Notes: a model not told the origin generated them from the sequence alone. Shown: positions 30,001 through 38,517, numbered from the stretch's first letter. The stretch is DNA of 64,000 nt from Dyadobacter sp. CY356 (GCF_021440195.1 NZ_JAJTSZ010000004.1:62001-126000); one strand, 5' to 3'. Numbers and translations: made by a program.

Positions 30001-31547
30001 ATCGGATGCGACCAGCAAGCACGCAAACCGAATTTCAAAGCAAGGTCTTTATAATCCATCCAGCGCGGATCATTGTTAATATCACTCACAATAACCGGCA
30101 TTTTAAAAAAAGCAGCCGCTCCGCAGGAACCTGCATTCATTCCAATTAATACACCTTCAATGGATTCAACATATTCCGTCGGCAATGACGGCGAAGACCA
30201 ATTGTATATACGGCCATTTTTGACCTGAAGAATCGAACATTTCATCTGCGGGAAAATGGCTTCTATCCCTCTGAGATATTCCGTCAGAATATCTTTGATG
30301 GCTATTTCCTTATGAGAATTCAGTTCCAGCACCTTCTTTTCAAGAAATTCAAGTTCAGCAAATCGCCGTCCCTCAGAAATATCCATCATAATTCCCCGCA
30401 ACAGCAAAGGTTTCCCATCTTCACGGATCACCGAAACCACGTCTTTTATCCAGACAATACTTCCGTCAGCACGGATCATCCTGTAATCAAATGTATGATT
30501 TCGTCCATCCTGCACCCAGCGCCGGCAATACGTTACGGCCTGCACACGGTCGAGCGGATGAATATGGTTTGCCCAAAAATCAGGCTCTGCCAGCCATTGC
30601 TGTGGTGAATAGCCCAAAATGTTACTTACCTGATCGGAGATAAAGGAAAATTCGAAAGTTTGAGCATCCGCTTCCCACACGATTCCGTCAACAGTCTGGA
30701 TCAGTGATTCAAAGCGATTTCTTGAAAAAAGCAGCTCTTTTTCGTTAATTTTTCGGGTATTGATATCCTGAATAGAACCATAAACCCTGACACAAATCCC
30801 ATCTTTTAAATCAGCCTGCCCGGTCAGTCTGATCCAGCGTTCATTTCCTTTCGCTGTGATAATTTGCAGTTCCAGGTCAAAACCGGAACCGTTTAATATG
30901 GACTGATCAACAGCAGCTTGAAATAAATCCCTGCTTTCTCCTTCTTTGAAAAAGTATACCGGTGCATCCGCATAGGGAACATAATCATCCTCCACCTCAT
31001 GAATTTCACGCACCAAATCCGACCAGGTTATCCGGTGATTTACCAGATCTGCCTCCCAACTTCCAATTCTGGCAACCCGCTGTGTATCTTCAAGAAATTT
31101 TTCATTCCTTATCAGGTTATCGCTGATTGCTTTTTCATTTTCCTTTATAGCCAGCAATTCGGTGACATCCATAACCGACCGGACTATAAATTCGATTTCG
31201 TTATTTGCGTCTAATATCGGGGTGATTGACGTTACAAGTTTTTTTATTACAAAATCAGAAGTTCCAATTACCGGCACCTCGTAATCGAAAACCGGGGTTT
31301 GAACCGTACGTTTTTCACTGATTGATTTTTCTAAAAGATCTTTCCAAAGAATCGTCTTGAAATAAGGGTTCCTGCTCAAAACCTCAAAAAAGCCTTTTCC
31401 AACAAAATCTTCCCGTGCAATATTGGTAATTTGTAGATAGGCCTCATTTACATCGATAACCGTAAATGTAGGCGAATCTGGAAGTAATACTACTCCTGCC
31501 GCAGGGAAAGCGTTGAATACTTTATTGAGATATTTAGGGTCAACCAT
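27069..31547 (-). CDS. Giant multi-PAS/GAF sensor histidine kinase
   Basis: 1492 residues from the ATG at 31547; the frame reaching 31604 needs a TTG. Seven PAS-like and two GAF-like modules are recognisable in the order PAS, PAS, PAS, GAF, PAS, PAS, PAS, GAF, PAS. They are followed by a HisKA domain (FAYVASHDLQEPLRMV, phospho-His) and a HATPase domain with the N box NLVSNGLKY, G1 DNGIGID and G2 GTGMGLAI. There is no transmembrane segment, so signals must be cytoplasmic (redox, light, gas or small molecule). GAF1 has a Cys in NAGSCGAAAF but no proven bilin site. First gene of a three-gene phosphorelay-like operon. Confidence 0.93.
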   Translation of the reverse strand: MVDPKYLNKVFNAFPAAGVVLLPDSPTFTVIDVNEAYLQITNIAREDFVGKGFFEVLSRNPYFKTILWKDLLEKSISEKRTVQTPVFDYEVPVIGTSDFVIKKLVTSITPILDANNEIEFIVRSVMDVTELLAIKENEKAISDNLIRNEKFLEDTQRVARIGSWEADLVNHRITWSDLVREIHEVEDDYVPYADAPVYFFKEGESRDLFQAAVDQSILNGSGFDLELQIITAKGNERWIRLTGQADLKDGICVRVYGSIQDINTRKINEKELLFSRNRFESLIQTVDGIVWEADAQTFEFSFISDQVSNILGYSPQQWLAEPDFWANHIHPLDRVQAVTYCRRWVQDGRNHTFDYRMIRADGSIVWIKDVVSVIREDGKPLLLRGIMMDISEGRRFAELEFLEKKVLELNSHKEIAIKDILTEYLRGIEAIFPQMKCSILQVKNGRIYNWSSPSLPTEYVESIEGVLIGMNAGSCGAAAFFKMPVIVSDINNDPRWMDYKDLALKFGLRACWSHPILNAEDEVIATLGIYYHEVKEPVDEELKVIEKSSAILKVILENRQSSEMLEETFFLMNQGQELAHFGNWQWDIVNNVVTWSDSLYDIYGLTRAKFKATFEGYQELLHQDDKIRVYEIIQNVLKTKKDIVFEERIIRPTGEVRNLKSWGRLKTDSQGNPLKMIGACLDITESRKVQEELLASESRLRSLVDAQTNYVVRLDLTGHYTYYNKKYKQDFGWYFTDENLIGESCLDLTVPEHHARFLEISELCKQKPGKVYQIEIDKIKKGGGIISTLWDFVCLTDSNGKPSEMQCTGLDVTDRKVMEDALKSSNERYELVNQATNDAIYDWDMATDHIAWGDGYRRLFGYEANGERYPMEKWSSKIHLDDLNSLTRSLSIALADNTQQNWWAEYRYRKLDGDYAFVQERGFIVRNSDGQPVRMIGVLRDITEIKQTQIKLLRKSTFLAAIAEVNNSLLQFDDWAEALEKSFGIVGQAVTADRVYYFENLVDDVSGQKYVSQKFEWNAGTFDSQIDNPSLQNVPHEKMPELISSLNRNKPFAASISQLRESEFKADLVEQDVKSLLIIPVFVKNKFFGYVGFDDCRNERFWDEDEISFLKTIAVNLSKVIEGQEADEALLASYEEKNKTLESIQDGFFAVNEDWTVTYWNKEAERLLGIKREEIVNRKVWDIYNKNIAPKSYYNYKKALQEKIPLRFEEYYEPIDRWFEVSAYPTKAGLTVYFKNITERKVAEEKLKELHKELESNLKVLAISNAELEQFAYVASHDLQEPLRMVTSFLTLLEKKYSDSLDEKAKKYIFFAVDGARRMRQIILDLLDFSRVGKSEEKLEDVDLNELIEEIILLCRKNIEEKHANVRYSSLPVLTTFKTPLRQIFQNLVSNGLKYQPEGRIPLIDISSKETGSHWEFAVRDNGIGIDQQYFEKIFIIFQRLHNKDEYSGTGMGLAITKKIVENLGGKIWLKSVEGKESTFYFSIAKQQPTTL

Positions 31548-32154
31548 GTTGAGTAGGCCAGTCTTTTCATTAGCAATCCTAAATATAGCATAATGTATTG
31601 TCAATGCGATCTTTCCCTACACGATTCATTAAAATTATTGTTTGAAATGTTATTTTTATTTTATCAATCTTCATTTTTGTAAAATTTTCTTTGTGGCGCG
31701 AAAGCGTTTGTTTATGGTACATAAAAAATTATTCACCAAAACGCCGGGCAATATTTGACTTTATGTGCAAAATAAAATCACCAATCATATTGAATTATTA
31801 AGCAAGCTATCTATAATAGCTTTAGGTAATCCGCAAACCGACGTCAGTGGTTCTACCCCTGCGCTATATACGAAGGCCGACTTTTTATAAAATTTAAATA
31901 TATATTTTTCCACAATAAGTTACATCGTTCATCCTTCCAAATAAACCTTCGTCGTTGAAAGAACGTGTTACCAGAAATCCCCATCAAAATAATTTAGCTT
32001 TAAGCCCTGATAACCGGCCATAAAAATATTTCAGGACTTATTTTCATACCAGATTTTCATCAAATTTTAACAATTTGATAACATACAATTTAATTAAAAA
32101 AGTGGTGACAATGAGTAAATTGGTTGGATAAAACTCACCAAAAAATTAGCTCCC
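31548..32154. other. Intergenic region between divergent genes
   Basis: About 600 AT-rich bases between the kinase operon and the lipoprotein gene. Upstream of the kinase the minus strand reads TTG-N14-TATATTTA, a possible but imperfect promoter. AAGCTAT-N5-ATAGCTT at 31804-31822 is a small dyad. No gene recognised. Confidence 0.45.
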
Positions 32155-32877
32155 ATGAAATCCATTTTATTAGCCTGCCTGTCACTTTTTATCTTGTCGT
32201 CATGCCAAAAAGATAAAAATGAAGTCGTAGTTCAAAATCCGGTTGATACTGAAACTCCAGTTGAAAACCCGGACTGGTATATCTTAACTGCTCCTGACGC
32301 CAGACCTATTGAAGGCGTTTATGGAGACATTGACAAATCAATAGTCATAACCACTGGTTTTAAAATTTACAAAACTGACGACAAAGGAAAAACCTGGCAA
32401 GTTGGAAATTATGATAAACCAATCGGGATTTTCAGCTTCACCGAAATCCAGGACACTTTGTTGGTTTTTAATACAAAATCTTACAGATCTGATAATACAA
32501 AAGACCGGTCAATTTATGCTACACGTCCGTCCTTTTACAGCATTGACAAAGGAATAAGCTGGTTCCCGTATGAGAACATAACTTATACAGAAAAAGACCC
32601 TTCGGTATTATTGAACAAAGCATTTACACAAAATGGCACGGAATATAAAATCGATCAGGTTACAACTGATGGTTATGTAGAAACAGTAGGTGTTATAACT
32701 TCAACCGGACAGAAGATAAGCTTACCACAAAACCATCAGATCCAAAGTCTTTATTTCGACAAAAAAGATCGTCTCTATGTATCTGCATCCGCTGCTGTTT
32801 GCGGAACCGGCAATAACTTTTCTTGGTGTAAAGGAGAAAACGGTGTGCTGTATATTTCAAAACTGAGTAAAAAATAA
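32155..32877 (+). CDS. Lipoprotein with Asp-box (BNR-like) repeats
   Basis: 240 residues. A lipoprotein signal ends in ILSSC, so the mature chain should be acylated at that Cys. Two Asp-box-like turns are visible, TDDKGKTWQVGNY and SIDKGISWFPY, the S/T-x-D-x-G-x-T-W motif of beta-propeller proteins such as sialidases and photosystem assembly factors. The chain is short for a full propeller. No catalytic residues are evident. It converges with the outer-membrane protein gene at 32906 over a shared hairpin. Function unknown. Confidence 0.72.
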   Translation: MKSILLACLSLFILSSCQKDKNEVVVQNPVDTETPVENPDWYILTAPDARPIEGVYGDIDKSIVITTGFKIYKTDDKGKTWQVGNYDKPIGIFSFTEIQDTLLVFNTKSYRSDNTKDRSIYATRPSFYSIDKGISWFPYENITYTEKDPSVLLNKAFTQNGTEYKIDQVTTDGYVETVGVITSTGQKISLPQNHQIQSLYFDKKDRLYVSASAAVCGTGNNFSWCKGENGVLYISKLSKK

Positions 32878-32886
32878 TCGTGTTTC

Positions 32887-32921
32887 AGGATTTGTCTTTT
32901 GGAGTTTAAAAGGCAAATCCT
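32887..32921. terminator. Bidirectional terminator overlapping a gene end
   Basis: 14-base arms (32887-32900 and 32908-32921) with one G-U pair and core AGGATTTG/CAAATCCT. The loop and right arm include the stop and last codons of the minus-strand gene, so the convergent genes share one stem. Confidence 0.75.
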
Positions 32922-34222
32922 AAACCAAGATTTCCTCTGAGGCCGGTAGAATTATGGGATTGACGGAACTCATGTTTAAAGTTGTAGGAAGTATTAAAGT
33001 CAAGATATCCATGACGAAATAGTCGTTGCTGAAAACCGATAAGTGCACCAATGTAAAGCGTATTCCGTTTGTAAAGTATATCGTAGAGCGTATTATGCTT
33101 CCCGATGTACAGATTTAACTCATTATTTAACCCGGTATACAATCCAGAAAGTCCGTTTCCTCCCCTTCCCGCTAATTGGTCTTTTTTCTGCAAAAAATAA
33201 TATCTTGGCTGGAAAGTAAGAAATTGAGATATCTCTTTTGTATTATCAGAGGCATACGTATCATAAGCCATGTATTTTGATGGCCCTTTTGTATAACTGT
33301 ACCCTTTTGTTATACTCATATCGTACTGAAAATTTAATGCAAATGGCGACGATTTAATTTTCTGCTCGTAAGCTACACCAAGCCGGACTCTGTATAAGTG
33401 ATATCCCAAAGTCACTTCCGGTATCTTATATTTCCACTGCCGACGAATATTTTCATCACAGAGCAACACATCACACAAAGGGCGTTTACGTGATTTTTTC
33501 CAGTCACCAAACGCATAACCATAGCTTATCTGCGTTGAAAATTGCCAGAAATATAATAGTCCATACCGAAAATTCAGACTTCTTTGCTGCAATGCAAATG
33601 CGTAATCAACAAATCCTGAATTTAGTAAACGGCGCTGAAAACCTGCTTTTATGCCAATAGTTGGTTCATTTTCCCAAACCACATGTGTTCCTGGTAATGT
33701 ATAGTTGATCGCCAAATAATTACCGCTAAAATTATTTGCACTTTGCCCTTTCTTTATCCTCTTTTTCATATCAAAAAACCAGCGCAGCTGAGCGTCGTAA
33801 ACTACATTTTTTAAGACATATTTCTCGGGTATAGCAGCTGAATAAAACGGCAGATGGGCAGACAAGGCGATAGAAAATGCTGGTAGTAATTTCAATTCGT
33901 ACCCAAACGTTAACGAAGAATTGTTAAGTAATTTATCATCTATCAGTGAAAATTGAATGGGCTGATAATACTGCGAAATACCAATTTTAAACATATGCCG
34001 CGTAGGCACCTTCGTCATAAAAACATTTTCGTAGCGATCGATAAAACGTTGTTTTGTTAATGTATCCATTTCAATCCCGTAAGTAATTTTAGTGCTATCC
34101 TGGGCTAGAACAGAAGGAAAGGCAGGAACTAAATAGAATAACAGAATGGTCAGCAAACTTACAGTCGTCCTGATGGAGAGAGACTTTACCGGCCGATGAT
34201 TTAGACAATCTGGGAACTTCAT
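32906..34222 (-). CDS. Probable outer-membrane protein, paralog 1
   Basis: 438 residues with a signal segment ending near VLAQ. The body is rich in alternating hydrophobic and aromatic strands and ends GLGFAF with a terminal Phe, as in outer-membrane beta-barrels. It shares DTLTKQRFIDRYENVFM near the N-terminus and a GGNGLSGLYTGLNNE segment near residue 350 with the gene at 34953. I do not recognise a named family. It has its own upstream copy of the motif found before the ECF sigma gene, implying co-regulation, although a 146-codon gene separates it from the sigma operon. Role unknown; an envelope function is likely. Confidence 0.75.
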   Translation of the reverse strand: MKFPDCLNHRPVKSLSIRTTVSLLTILLFYLVPAFPSVLAQDSTKITYGIEMDTLTKQRFIDRYENVFMTKVPTRHMFKIGISQYYQPIQFSLIDDKLLNNSSLTFGYELKLLPAFSIALSAHLPFYSAAIPEKYVLKNVVYDAQLRWFFDMKKRIKKGQSANNFSGNYLAINYTLPGTHVVWENEPTIGIKAGFQRRLLNSGFVDYAFALQQRSLNFRYGLLYFWQFSTQISYGYAFGDWKKSRKRPLCDVLLCDENIRRQWKYKIPEVTLGYHLYRVRLGVAYEQKIKSSPFALNFQYDMSITKGYSYTKGPSKYMAYDTYASDNTKEISQFLTFQPRYYFLQKKDQLAGRGGNGLSGLYTGLNNELNLYIGKHNTLYDILYKRNTLYIGALIGFQQRLFRHGYLDFNTSYNFKHEFRQSHNSTGLRGNLGLGFAF

Positions 34223-34251
34223 AAAAAATGGTTAAGTCATTTCATTTACAG

Positions 34252-34282
34252 AGAGGTATTTTTAGAATAATATGGTTGTATG
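34252..34282 (-). promoter_or_regulatory. Putative ECF-sigma promoter before outer-membrane paralog 1
   Basis: On the minus strand CATACAACCAT (34272-34282) is followed after exactly 15 bases by CCTCT (34252-34256). The same arrangement, with identical spacing, precedes the ECF sigma gene at 38322-38352. ACAACC resembles an AAC-type ECF -35 element, and the distance from it to CCTCT is 17 bases. It lies 30 bases upstream of the ATG at 34222. Confidence 0.6.
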
Positions 34283-34324
34283 ACATGAGAAAAATAAAAT
34301 GTTTAGAAGGATATTTTTATCATT

Positions 34325-34765
34325 TCAATACCGTGGCATATTGTCAACTTTGTCATTGATTCGTCTTATTTCCTTAATAATTAGTTCAGGATTAAATTTT
34401 TGTCCTGAAAAATCATGAAGCTGATTAAGGTAAAGTTCCAAAGTTGCCAGACTATCCGAAGGATAATATTTCAGAGCAAAAGATGATGATTTTTGTAACG
34501 ACCCGAATATTACATCCTGCCGTTGCCAGTGCTGCTGCATATCCAGAAATGTATTTTGTGCAACATCATATTGGCCGCGCCTGCATTCATTGTTTAGATG
34601 GAATAGATATTCCTGAATTTTTATAATGCCCGACTGATACTGCGCTTCCGTCCGATTCAGGTTGTTTAATGGCCGGACAAAGGATAAATTTAAACTTATC
34701 ATAATTAAGACGATTATTGCAACAGCAAATAGATATCGGAAAAGATTTTGCATTATTTTTTTCAT
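34325..34765 (-). CDS. Small single-pass membrane protein, unknown
   Basis: 146 residues. One transmembrane helix near the N-terminus (YLFAVAIIVLIMISLNL), then a mostly helical domain of about 115 residues with QYQSGIIKIQEYLFHLNNECRRGQYDVAQ. The layout suggests a periplasmic helical bundle anchored to the inner membrane, like the sensor part of four-helix-bundle receptors, but with no cytoplasmic signalling domain. It sits between two paralogous outer-membrane proteins in the ECF locus, so a role in that envelope system is plausible. No known family recognised. Confidence 0.65.
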   Translation of the reverse strand: MKKIMQNLFRYLFAVAIIVLIMISLNLSFVRPLNNLNRTEAQYQSGIIKIQEYLFHLNNECRRGQYDVAQNTFLDMQQHWQRQDVIFGSLQKSSSFALKYYPSDSLATLELYLNQLHDFSGQKFNPELIIKEIRRINDKVDNMPRY

Positions 34766-34952
34766 TTGACCGGCTCTAAAATAATCCGGGCTAACTTGGG
34801 CTAAATGGAAAATTTATTTCCAGAATTCATAGGAACGGCCCTAGGTAATAGTTCTTTGGTTAGTCATACCATTTATTACAATCAAAATATTAATAACTGA
34901 AAAGTCTTTTGAGATTGCTATCCTACGACATTTATATCGGCCAATGTTGTTA

Positions 34953-36251
34953 TTAGTGTCCAATTGCCAGACCGATCCCAACATTTGTTCGCAAGCCGAA
35001 AGATGTTTCTGTGCTTTTCAATTGATCTTTGAAGTTGTAGGAAGTATTCATATCAAGATAACCCCGCCGGAATACCCTTAGTTGAAAACCAATCAATGGG
35101 CCGACCTGAATTATATTGGTTTCACTTTTTAAGTCGCCACCTGGAATCTCCCACCCGCTATGCTTGCCTTTGTAATAATTATACTCAGTATTTAACCCGG
35201 CATACCAGCCCGAAAGCCCATTTCCTCCCCTGCCATTATGCTTTTGACGTTTTTGTAAGAAATAATATCTTGGTTGTACGGACAGAATCAAAATCTTTTC
35301 ACGTGAATAAACGTTGGCATACGGATATGTTGTAGTAATGAGGTGATCATTGCTGTCATATCCTACCGTTACCTCATGATCGTACCTTAGGTTATTAAAG
35401 CCGTTATTCATCGCAGCATCCAACTGTACATTTATAGTCCAGGGAGATGACTTAATCTTTCGCTCAAAACCTACACCAGTTCTGATCCTGTTTAGGTAAT
35501 AGCCAACAGTGATTTCAGGAAGCCGAATTTTCCATTGCTGTCCCTGGAATTCATCGCAGAGCAGGATATCACAAAAAGGCGCGGTTGCTGATTTCTTCCA
35601 ATCACCAATGGCAAATCCAAAACTGGCTTGCGTAGAAAACTGTAATCCGGTTAAATTATAACCATAAGAATAATCAAATACAGATTTGAATAGCGCAAAT
35701 GAAAAGTCCATAAAGCCATGATTCAGGAATCTTCTCTGAAACCCAAATTTAAGTCCCGCTTTTGGGTCATCATCAATCGTTCCAGGTATGTTATAGAAGA
35801 GAGCCATATAGTTACCGCTAAAATTATTAGCACTATTACCCGCTTTGATCCTTTTGCGCATATTGACAAACCAGCGGAGCTGTGCATCCATAACCGTATT
35901 TTGAATGGACTCTTTAACAGGTCTCTGTACTCCATATAAAGGAAAATGTCCTGATAATGCCAGAGAAAAGGCAGGAAGAAATTTAAACTCATAACCGATG
36001 TGAAGCGACAAGTTATTTAGGGTCTTATCGTCGGTCAATGGGTAAGGCACAGCCTGATAGTATTGTGACAATCCTACTTTCAACATATGACGCGTCCTCA
36101 CTTTCGTCATAAAAACATTTTCATATCTGTCTATAAAACGTTGTTTTACAAGTGTATCGGCTTCTTCGGTAAGCGTAACTTTCACATCATCCTGAGCGTA
36201 TGCTGATTTAAACAAAATCAACATGCTCAAAGAAAGTATAAATTTTTTCAT
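34953..36251 (-). CDS. Probable outer-membrane protein, paralog 2
   Basis: 432 residues with a signal peptide (MKKFILSLSMLILFKSAYAQ). The chain is dominated by beta-strand-like segments with many aromatic residues. Shared with the gene at 32906 are DTLVKQRFIDRYENVFM, LPAFSLALSGHFP, NNFSGNYMALFY and RGGNGLSGWYAGLNTE, so the two are clear paralogs. It follows the DUF4097-like gene by 24 bases and closes the sigma/anti-sigma operon. The function is unknown; being encoded with an ECF sigma factor suggests an envelope-stress or surface role. Confidence 0.75.
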   Translation of the reverse strand: MKKFILSLSMLILFKSAYAQDDVKVTLTEEADTLVKQRFIDRYENVFMTKVRTRHMLKVGLSQYYQAVPYPLTDDKTLNNLSLHIGYEFKFLPAFSLALSGHFPLYGVQRPVKESIQNTVMDAQLRWFVNMRKRIKAGNSANNFSGNYMALFYNIPGTIDDDPKAGLKFGFQRRFLNHGFMDFSFALFKSVFDYSYGYNLTGLQFSTQASFGFAIGDWKKSATAPFCDILLCDEFQGQQWKIRLPEITVGYYLNRIRTGVGFERKIKSSPWTINVQLDAAMNNGFNNLRYDHEVTVGYDSNDHLITTTYPYANVYSREKILILSVQPRYYFLQKRQKHNGRGGNGLSGWYAGLNTEYNYYKGKHSGWEIPGGDLKSETNIIQVGPLIGFQLRVFRRGYLDMNTSYNFKDQLKSTETSFGLRTNVGIGLAIGH

Positions 36252-36275
36252 GGCTAATAGTTAGGGCAAGCAGTA

Positions 36276-37187
36276 TTATTTTATGGTCAGATTTCCGAAT
36301 TCTGTATTTATCTGTACGTTGGCAATCTGGTTTTTGGAATAAAAAGCATCCTTAAAATCGATGGTATTCCGTTTCCATTTAAATCCGTTTGGAAGCTTCA
36401 TCGTGGTGTAAGCGCTGTTGATGTCATAGTCAAACTGCTGCCAGTTTTTTGACAACATCGTTACCACTGCTTTTTTGGATTGTATCGCCAGACTTGTCAG
36501 GCCAATGGATGGCTGGATTTCAACATTTCCGTAGAGTGTATTCATCTTTACAGCTCCGCCAATACTTTCCAGTCGCAGGTTGGTATGATCACTGGTGAAG
36601 GTAAAATCTCCCGTAATTTCAATTCCTTTCAGTTCTCCGAAAGTGGTTTCAAGCAATCCTTTTCCTTTGATATTGAGCAGCGTTGTTGTGCAAAAATCTG
36701 CGTTCAGTTTGAGATTATTTGTCAAACCTTTCATTTGAATAGTACCAAAAGTATTTTTCAGATCAATGGCGCAGGATGCAGGCAAATGAATGGTATACCG
36801 TGCTTTCAGGTTTGACAGCGGTTTGCTTTCTCCTTCTTTGAGCAAAATGTAATTTCTTAGAAAATAATCCTTCCCGCTCCGGTCCGCAATGTACTGGACC
36901 TTAGCCAGATCGCTTGTAGCCATGGCCCTGTCCGGATGCCTCGCCGAGAGTTCCATGATGATCGTAATTTCAGGCCTGTCCCAGGCAATGATCTCGATAT
37001 CAGCCTTTTCTGCATTGATGTGAAGTGTGCGTATAGCAGGGGCTGCCACGGTTTTCTCAATAGCCTTGGTTGCGACCTGCAACAGATTCTGCGCCGTAGC
37101 CAATTGAGCACCATTTGAAACAACCCAATAAAGGAGGAAAGTAAAAAGCGGTATTTTTCGAAAAATATTTTTGTCTGTCGATTTCAT
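36276..37187 (-). CDS. DUF4097-like exported beta-repeat protein
   Basis: 303 residues. A signal segment ends near QLATAQ. The remainder is a ladder of short beta-strands typical of DUF4097/adhesin-head-like proteins: IEITGDFTFTSDHTNLRLESIGG, VKMNTLYGNVEI and the terminal INTEFGNLTIK. Such proteins in Bacteroidota commonly sit in ECF sigma or anti-sigma operons and are exported, but no activity is established. It begins nine bases after the anti-sigma-like gene and precedes outer-membrane paralog 2. Confidence 0.72.
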   Translation of the reverse strand: MKSTDKNIFRKIPLFTFLLYWVVSNGAQLATAQNLLQVATKAIEKTVAAPAIRTLHINAEKADIEIIAWDRPEITIIMELSARHPDRAMATSDLAKVQYIADRSGKDYFLRNYILLKEGESKPLSNLKARYTIHLPASCAIDLKNTFGTIQMKGLTNNLKLNADFCTTTLLNIKGKGLLETTFGELKGIEITGDFTFTSDHTNLRLESIGGAVKMNTLYGNVEIQPSIGLTSLAIQSKKAVVTMLSKNWQQFDYDINSAYTTMKLPNGFKWKRNTIDFKDAFYSKNQIANVQINTEFGNLTIK

Positions 37188-37196
37188 AATTTTGTC

Positions 37197-37787
37197 TTAA
37201 ATCATCTTGGCCATTTCATTCAAAACCTCTGCCTTTTCCTGCTCCACCATAGTAAACTGACGCGTCAATTCCGGCTCGGTATTATAATTCCCCATCGCCT
37301 TTTGAAGCTGCTGAGTCGCGGACCGGAGTGTTTCATACTCCTGCTTTAAACGTTTAAAATTTTTGTCATTACAAACAACTGTTTCAGCTTCGCAATAGCT
37401 TACAAGTTTTGCATATTCCTGGTCAGTAACAGGTTCTGTTCTGGTTTGCAAACGGGTATCAACTACTTCCTGTGAGTATGAAATATCAGAATCCGCTTTG
37501 CTGGCATTGAACAAGTAACCCGTAAAACCGATCGTCAGAATCATTGCAGCGGCATACCACCATACGTTGTTCCTCTTGTTTGCTCCATTGATTTTATTTT
37601 CAATATTCTCCCACACAAAATCCTCAGGTTCACGTGTCGGAAGACTTTTTAAAACGTTTTGCAAAGGTGCTTCATTCAGGTTCCGCTCAATTTCTTTCCA
37701 GATAAAATCACTTGGCTGGAAAGAGGGAAGTTTTGCCAATGCATTCTTCAAATTATCGTTATGATGTTCCATATTTTTCAAGATCAT
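37197..37787 (-). CDS. Anti-sigma factor-like membrane protein
   Basis: 196 residues. The start overlaps the sigma factor stop as ATGA. The first about 70 residues are cytoplasmic and contain two copies of a motif, LAKLPSFQPSDFIWKEIE and LKSLPTREPEDFVWENIE. A single transmembrane helix follows (WWYAAAMILTIGFTGYLF), then a helical periplasmic part with two cysteines. No zinc-binding HxxxCxxC motif is present, so it is not a classical ZAS anti-sigma factor. Position and topology nevertheless make it the probable anti-sigma regulator for the upstream ECF sigma (inference). Confidence 0.78.
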   Translation of the reverse strand: MILKNMEHHNDNLKNALAKLPSFQPSDFIWKEIERNLNEAPLQNVLKSLPTREPEDFVWENIENKINGANKRNNVWWYAAAMILTIGFTGYLFNASKADSDISYSQEVVDTRLQTRTEPVTDQEYAKLVSYCEAETVVCNDKNFKRLKQEYETLRSATQQLQKAMGNYNTEPELTRQFTMVEQEKAEVLNEMAKMI

Positions 37788-38293
37788 CTCTGGGTTAACA
37801 TGCTGCGTAATTTCCTTTTCGCATGAAATAGCTGCGATTTGGACGTACCTTCCGAGATATCCAGCATCACCGCTATTTCCCGGTGTGTATATCCTTCAAT
37901 TTCGGCCAGTACAAATATGGTCCTGAAACCATCGGGTAAAGACAGAATCGCTGTTTGCAAATGCGCCACATTAATTTCAATTTCTCCCCAGTTAATACTT
38001 TCTCCTGTCTCTTCCTCCACGTTTTGCCAGATTACGATCCGCTTCTTTTTGGTGGATTTCCTAACAACGATCTGCTTGATCCACGCACCAAGTTTGGCCT
38101 CTCCACGAAACTGGTCCAGGTGACGAAACACTTCCATGAAAGAGTCCTGCAAGACGTCGTTCGCATCATCGTAATCACCGGTGATCCGATAGGCAAGTGT
38201 GTACATGGCGTTTTTGTAACGGTCATACAAAAGCCGCTGTGCTGTTCTGTCATGTAACAGGCAACCCGTTATCAATTCTGCCTCCGTCGTCAT
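37784..38293 (-). CDS. ECF-type RNA polymerase sigma factor
   Basis: 169 residues. Region 2 has LLYDRYKNAMYTLAYRITGDYDDANDVLQDSFMEVFRHLDQF, the core-binding and -10-reading helices. Region 4 has LPDGFRTIFVLAEIEGYTHREIAVMLDISEGTSKSQLFHAKRKL, the -35-reading helix-turn-helix. Regions 1 and 3 are missing, as expected for an ECF factor. It is coupled to the anti-sigma-like gene and preceded by a motif shared with outer-membrane paralog 1, which suggests autoregulation. The inducing signal is unknown. Confidence 0.93.
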   Translation of the reverse strand: MTTEAELITGCLLHDRTAQRLLYDRYKNAMYTLAYRITGDYDDANDVLQDSFMEVFRHLDQFRGEAKLGAWIKQIVVRKSTKKKRIVIWQNVEEETGESINWGEIEINVAHLQTAILSLPDGFRTIFVLAEIEGYTHREIAVMLDISEGTSKSQLFHAKRKLRSMLTQR

Positions 38294-38321
38294 AGGAAGG
38301 GTTTAGGTGTATTTGTATTAA

Positions 38322-38352
38322 AGAGGCAAATTAAAGATGGAATGGTTGTATG
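38322..38352 (-). promoter_or_regulatory. Putative autoregulatory ECF-sigma promoter
   Basis: On the minus strand CATACAACCAT (38342-38352), then 15 bases, then CCTCT (38322-38326), 29 bases before the sigma ATG. Both parts and their spacing recur at 34252-34282. The same stretch also holds TTAATTTG, one mismatch from the housekeeping TAnnTTTG. Confidence 0.6.
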
Positions 38353-38460
38353 GAGAGAAAAAATAATCTAAAAAAAAACAGGAAGGAAAGATTATTGACC
38401 TGAAAATCAGGAACAAGATGTCAGGGCAAATCATATACACCTTCGGTTTTTGATATAAAA

Positions 38461-38495
38461 AGTAAAGGTCAGCTATTTTCGCGCTGACCTTTACT
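38461..38495 (-). terminator. Rho-independent terminator after the heme-protein gene
   Basis: Perfect 13-base arms (38461-38473 and 38483-38495, core AAAGGTCAGC) with a 9-base loop. On the minus strand the stem is followed by TTTTTATATC. It lies 23 bases after the stop at 38518 and probably ends the carbohydrate-region transcripts. Confidence 0.88.
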
Positions 38496-38517
38496 TCCTT
38501 ATTGAACTAAAACTTTT

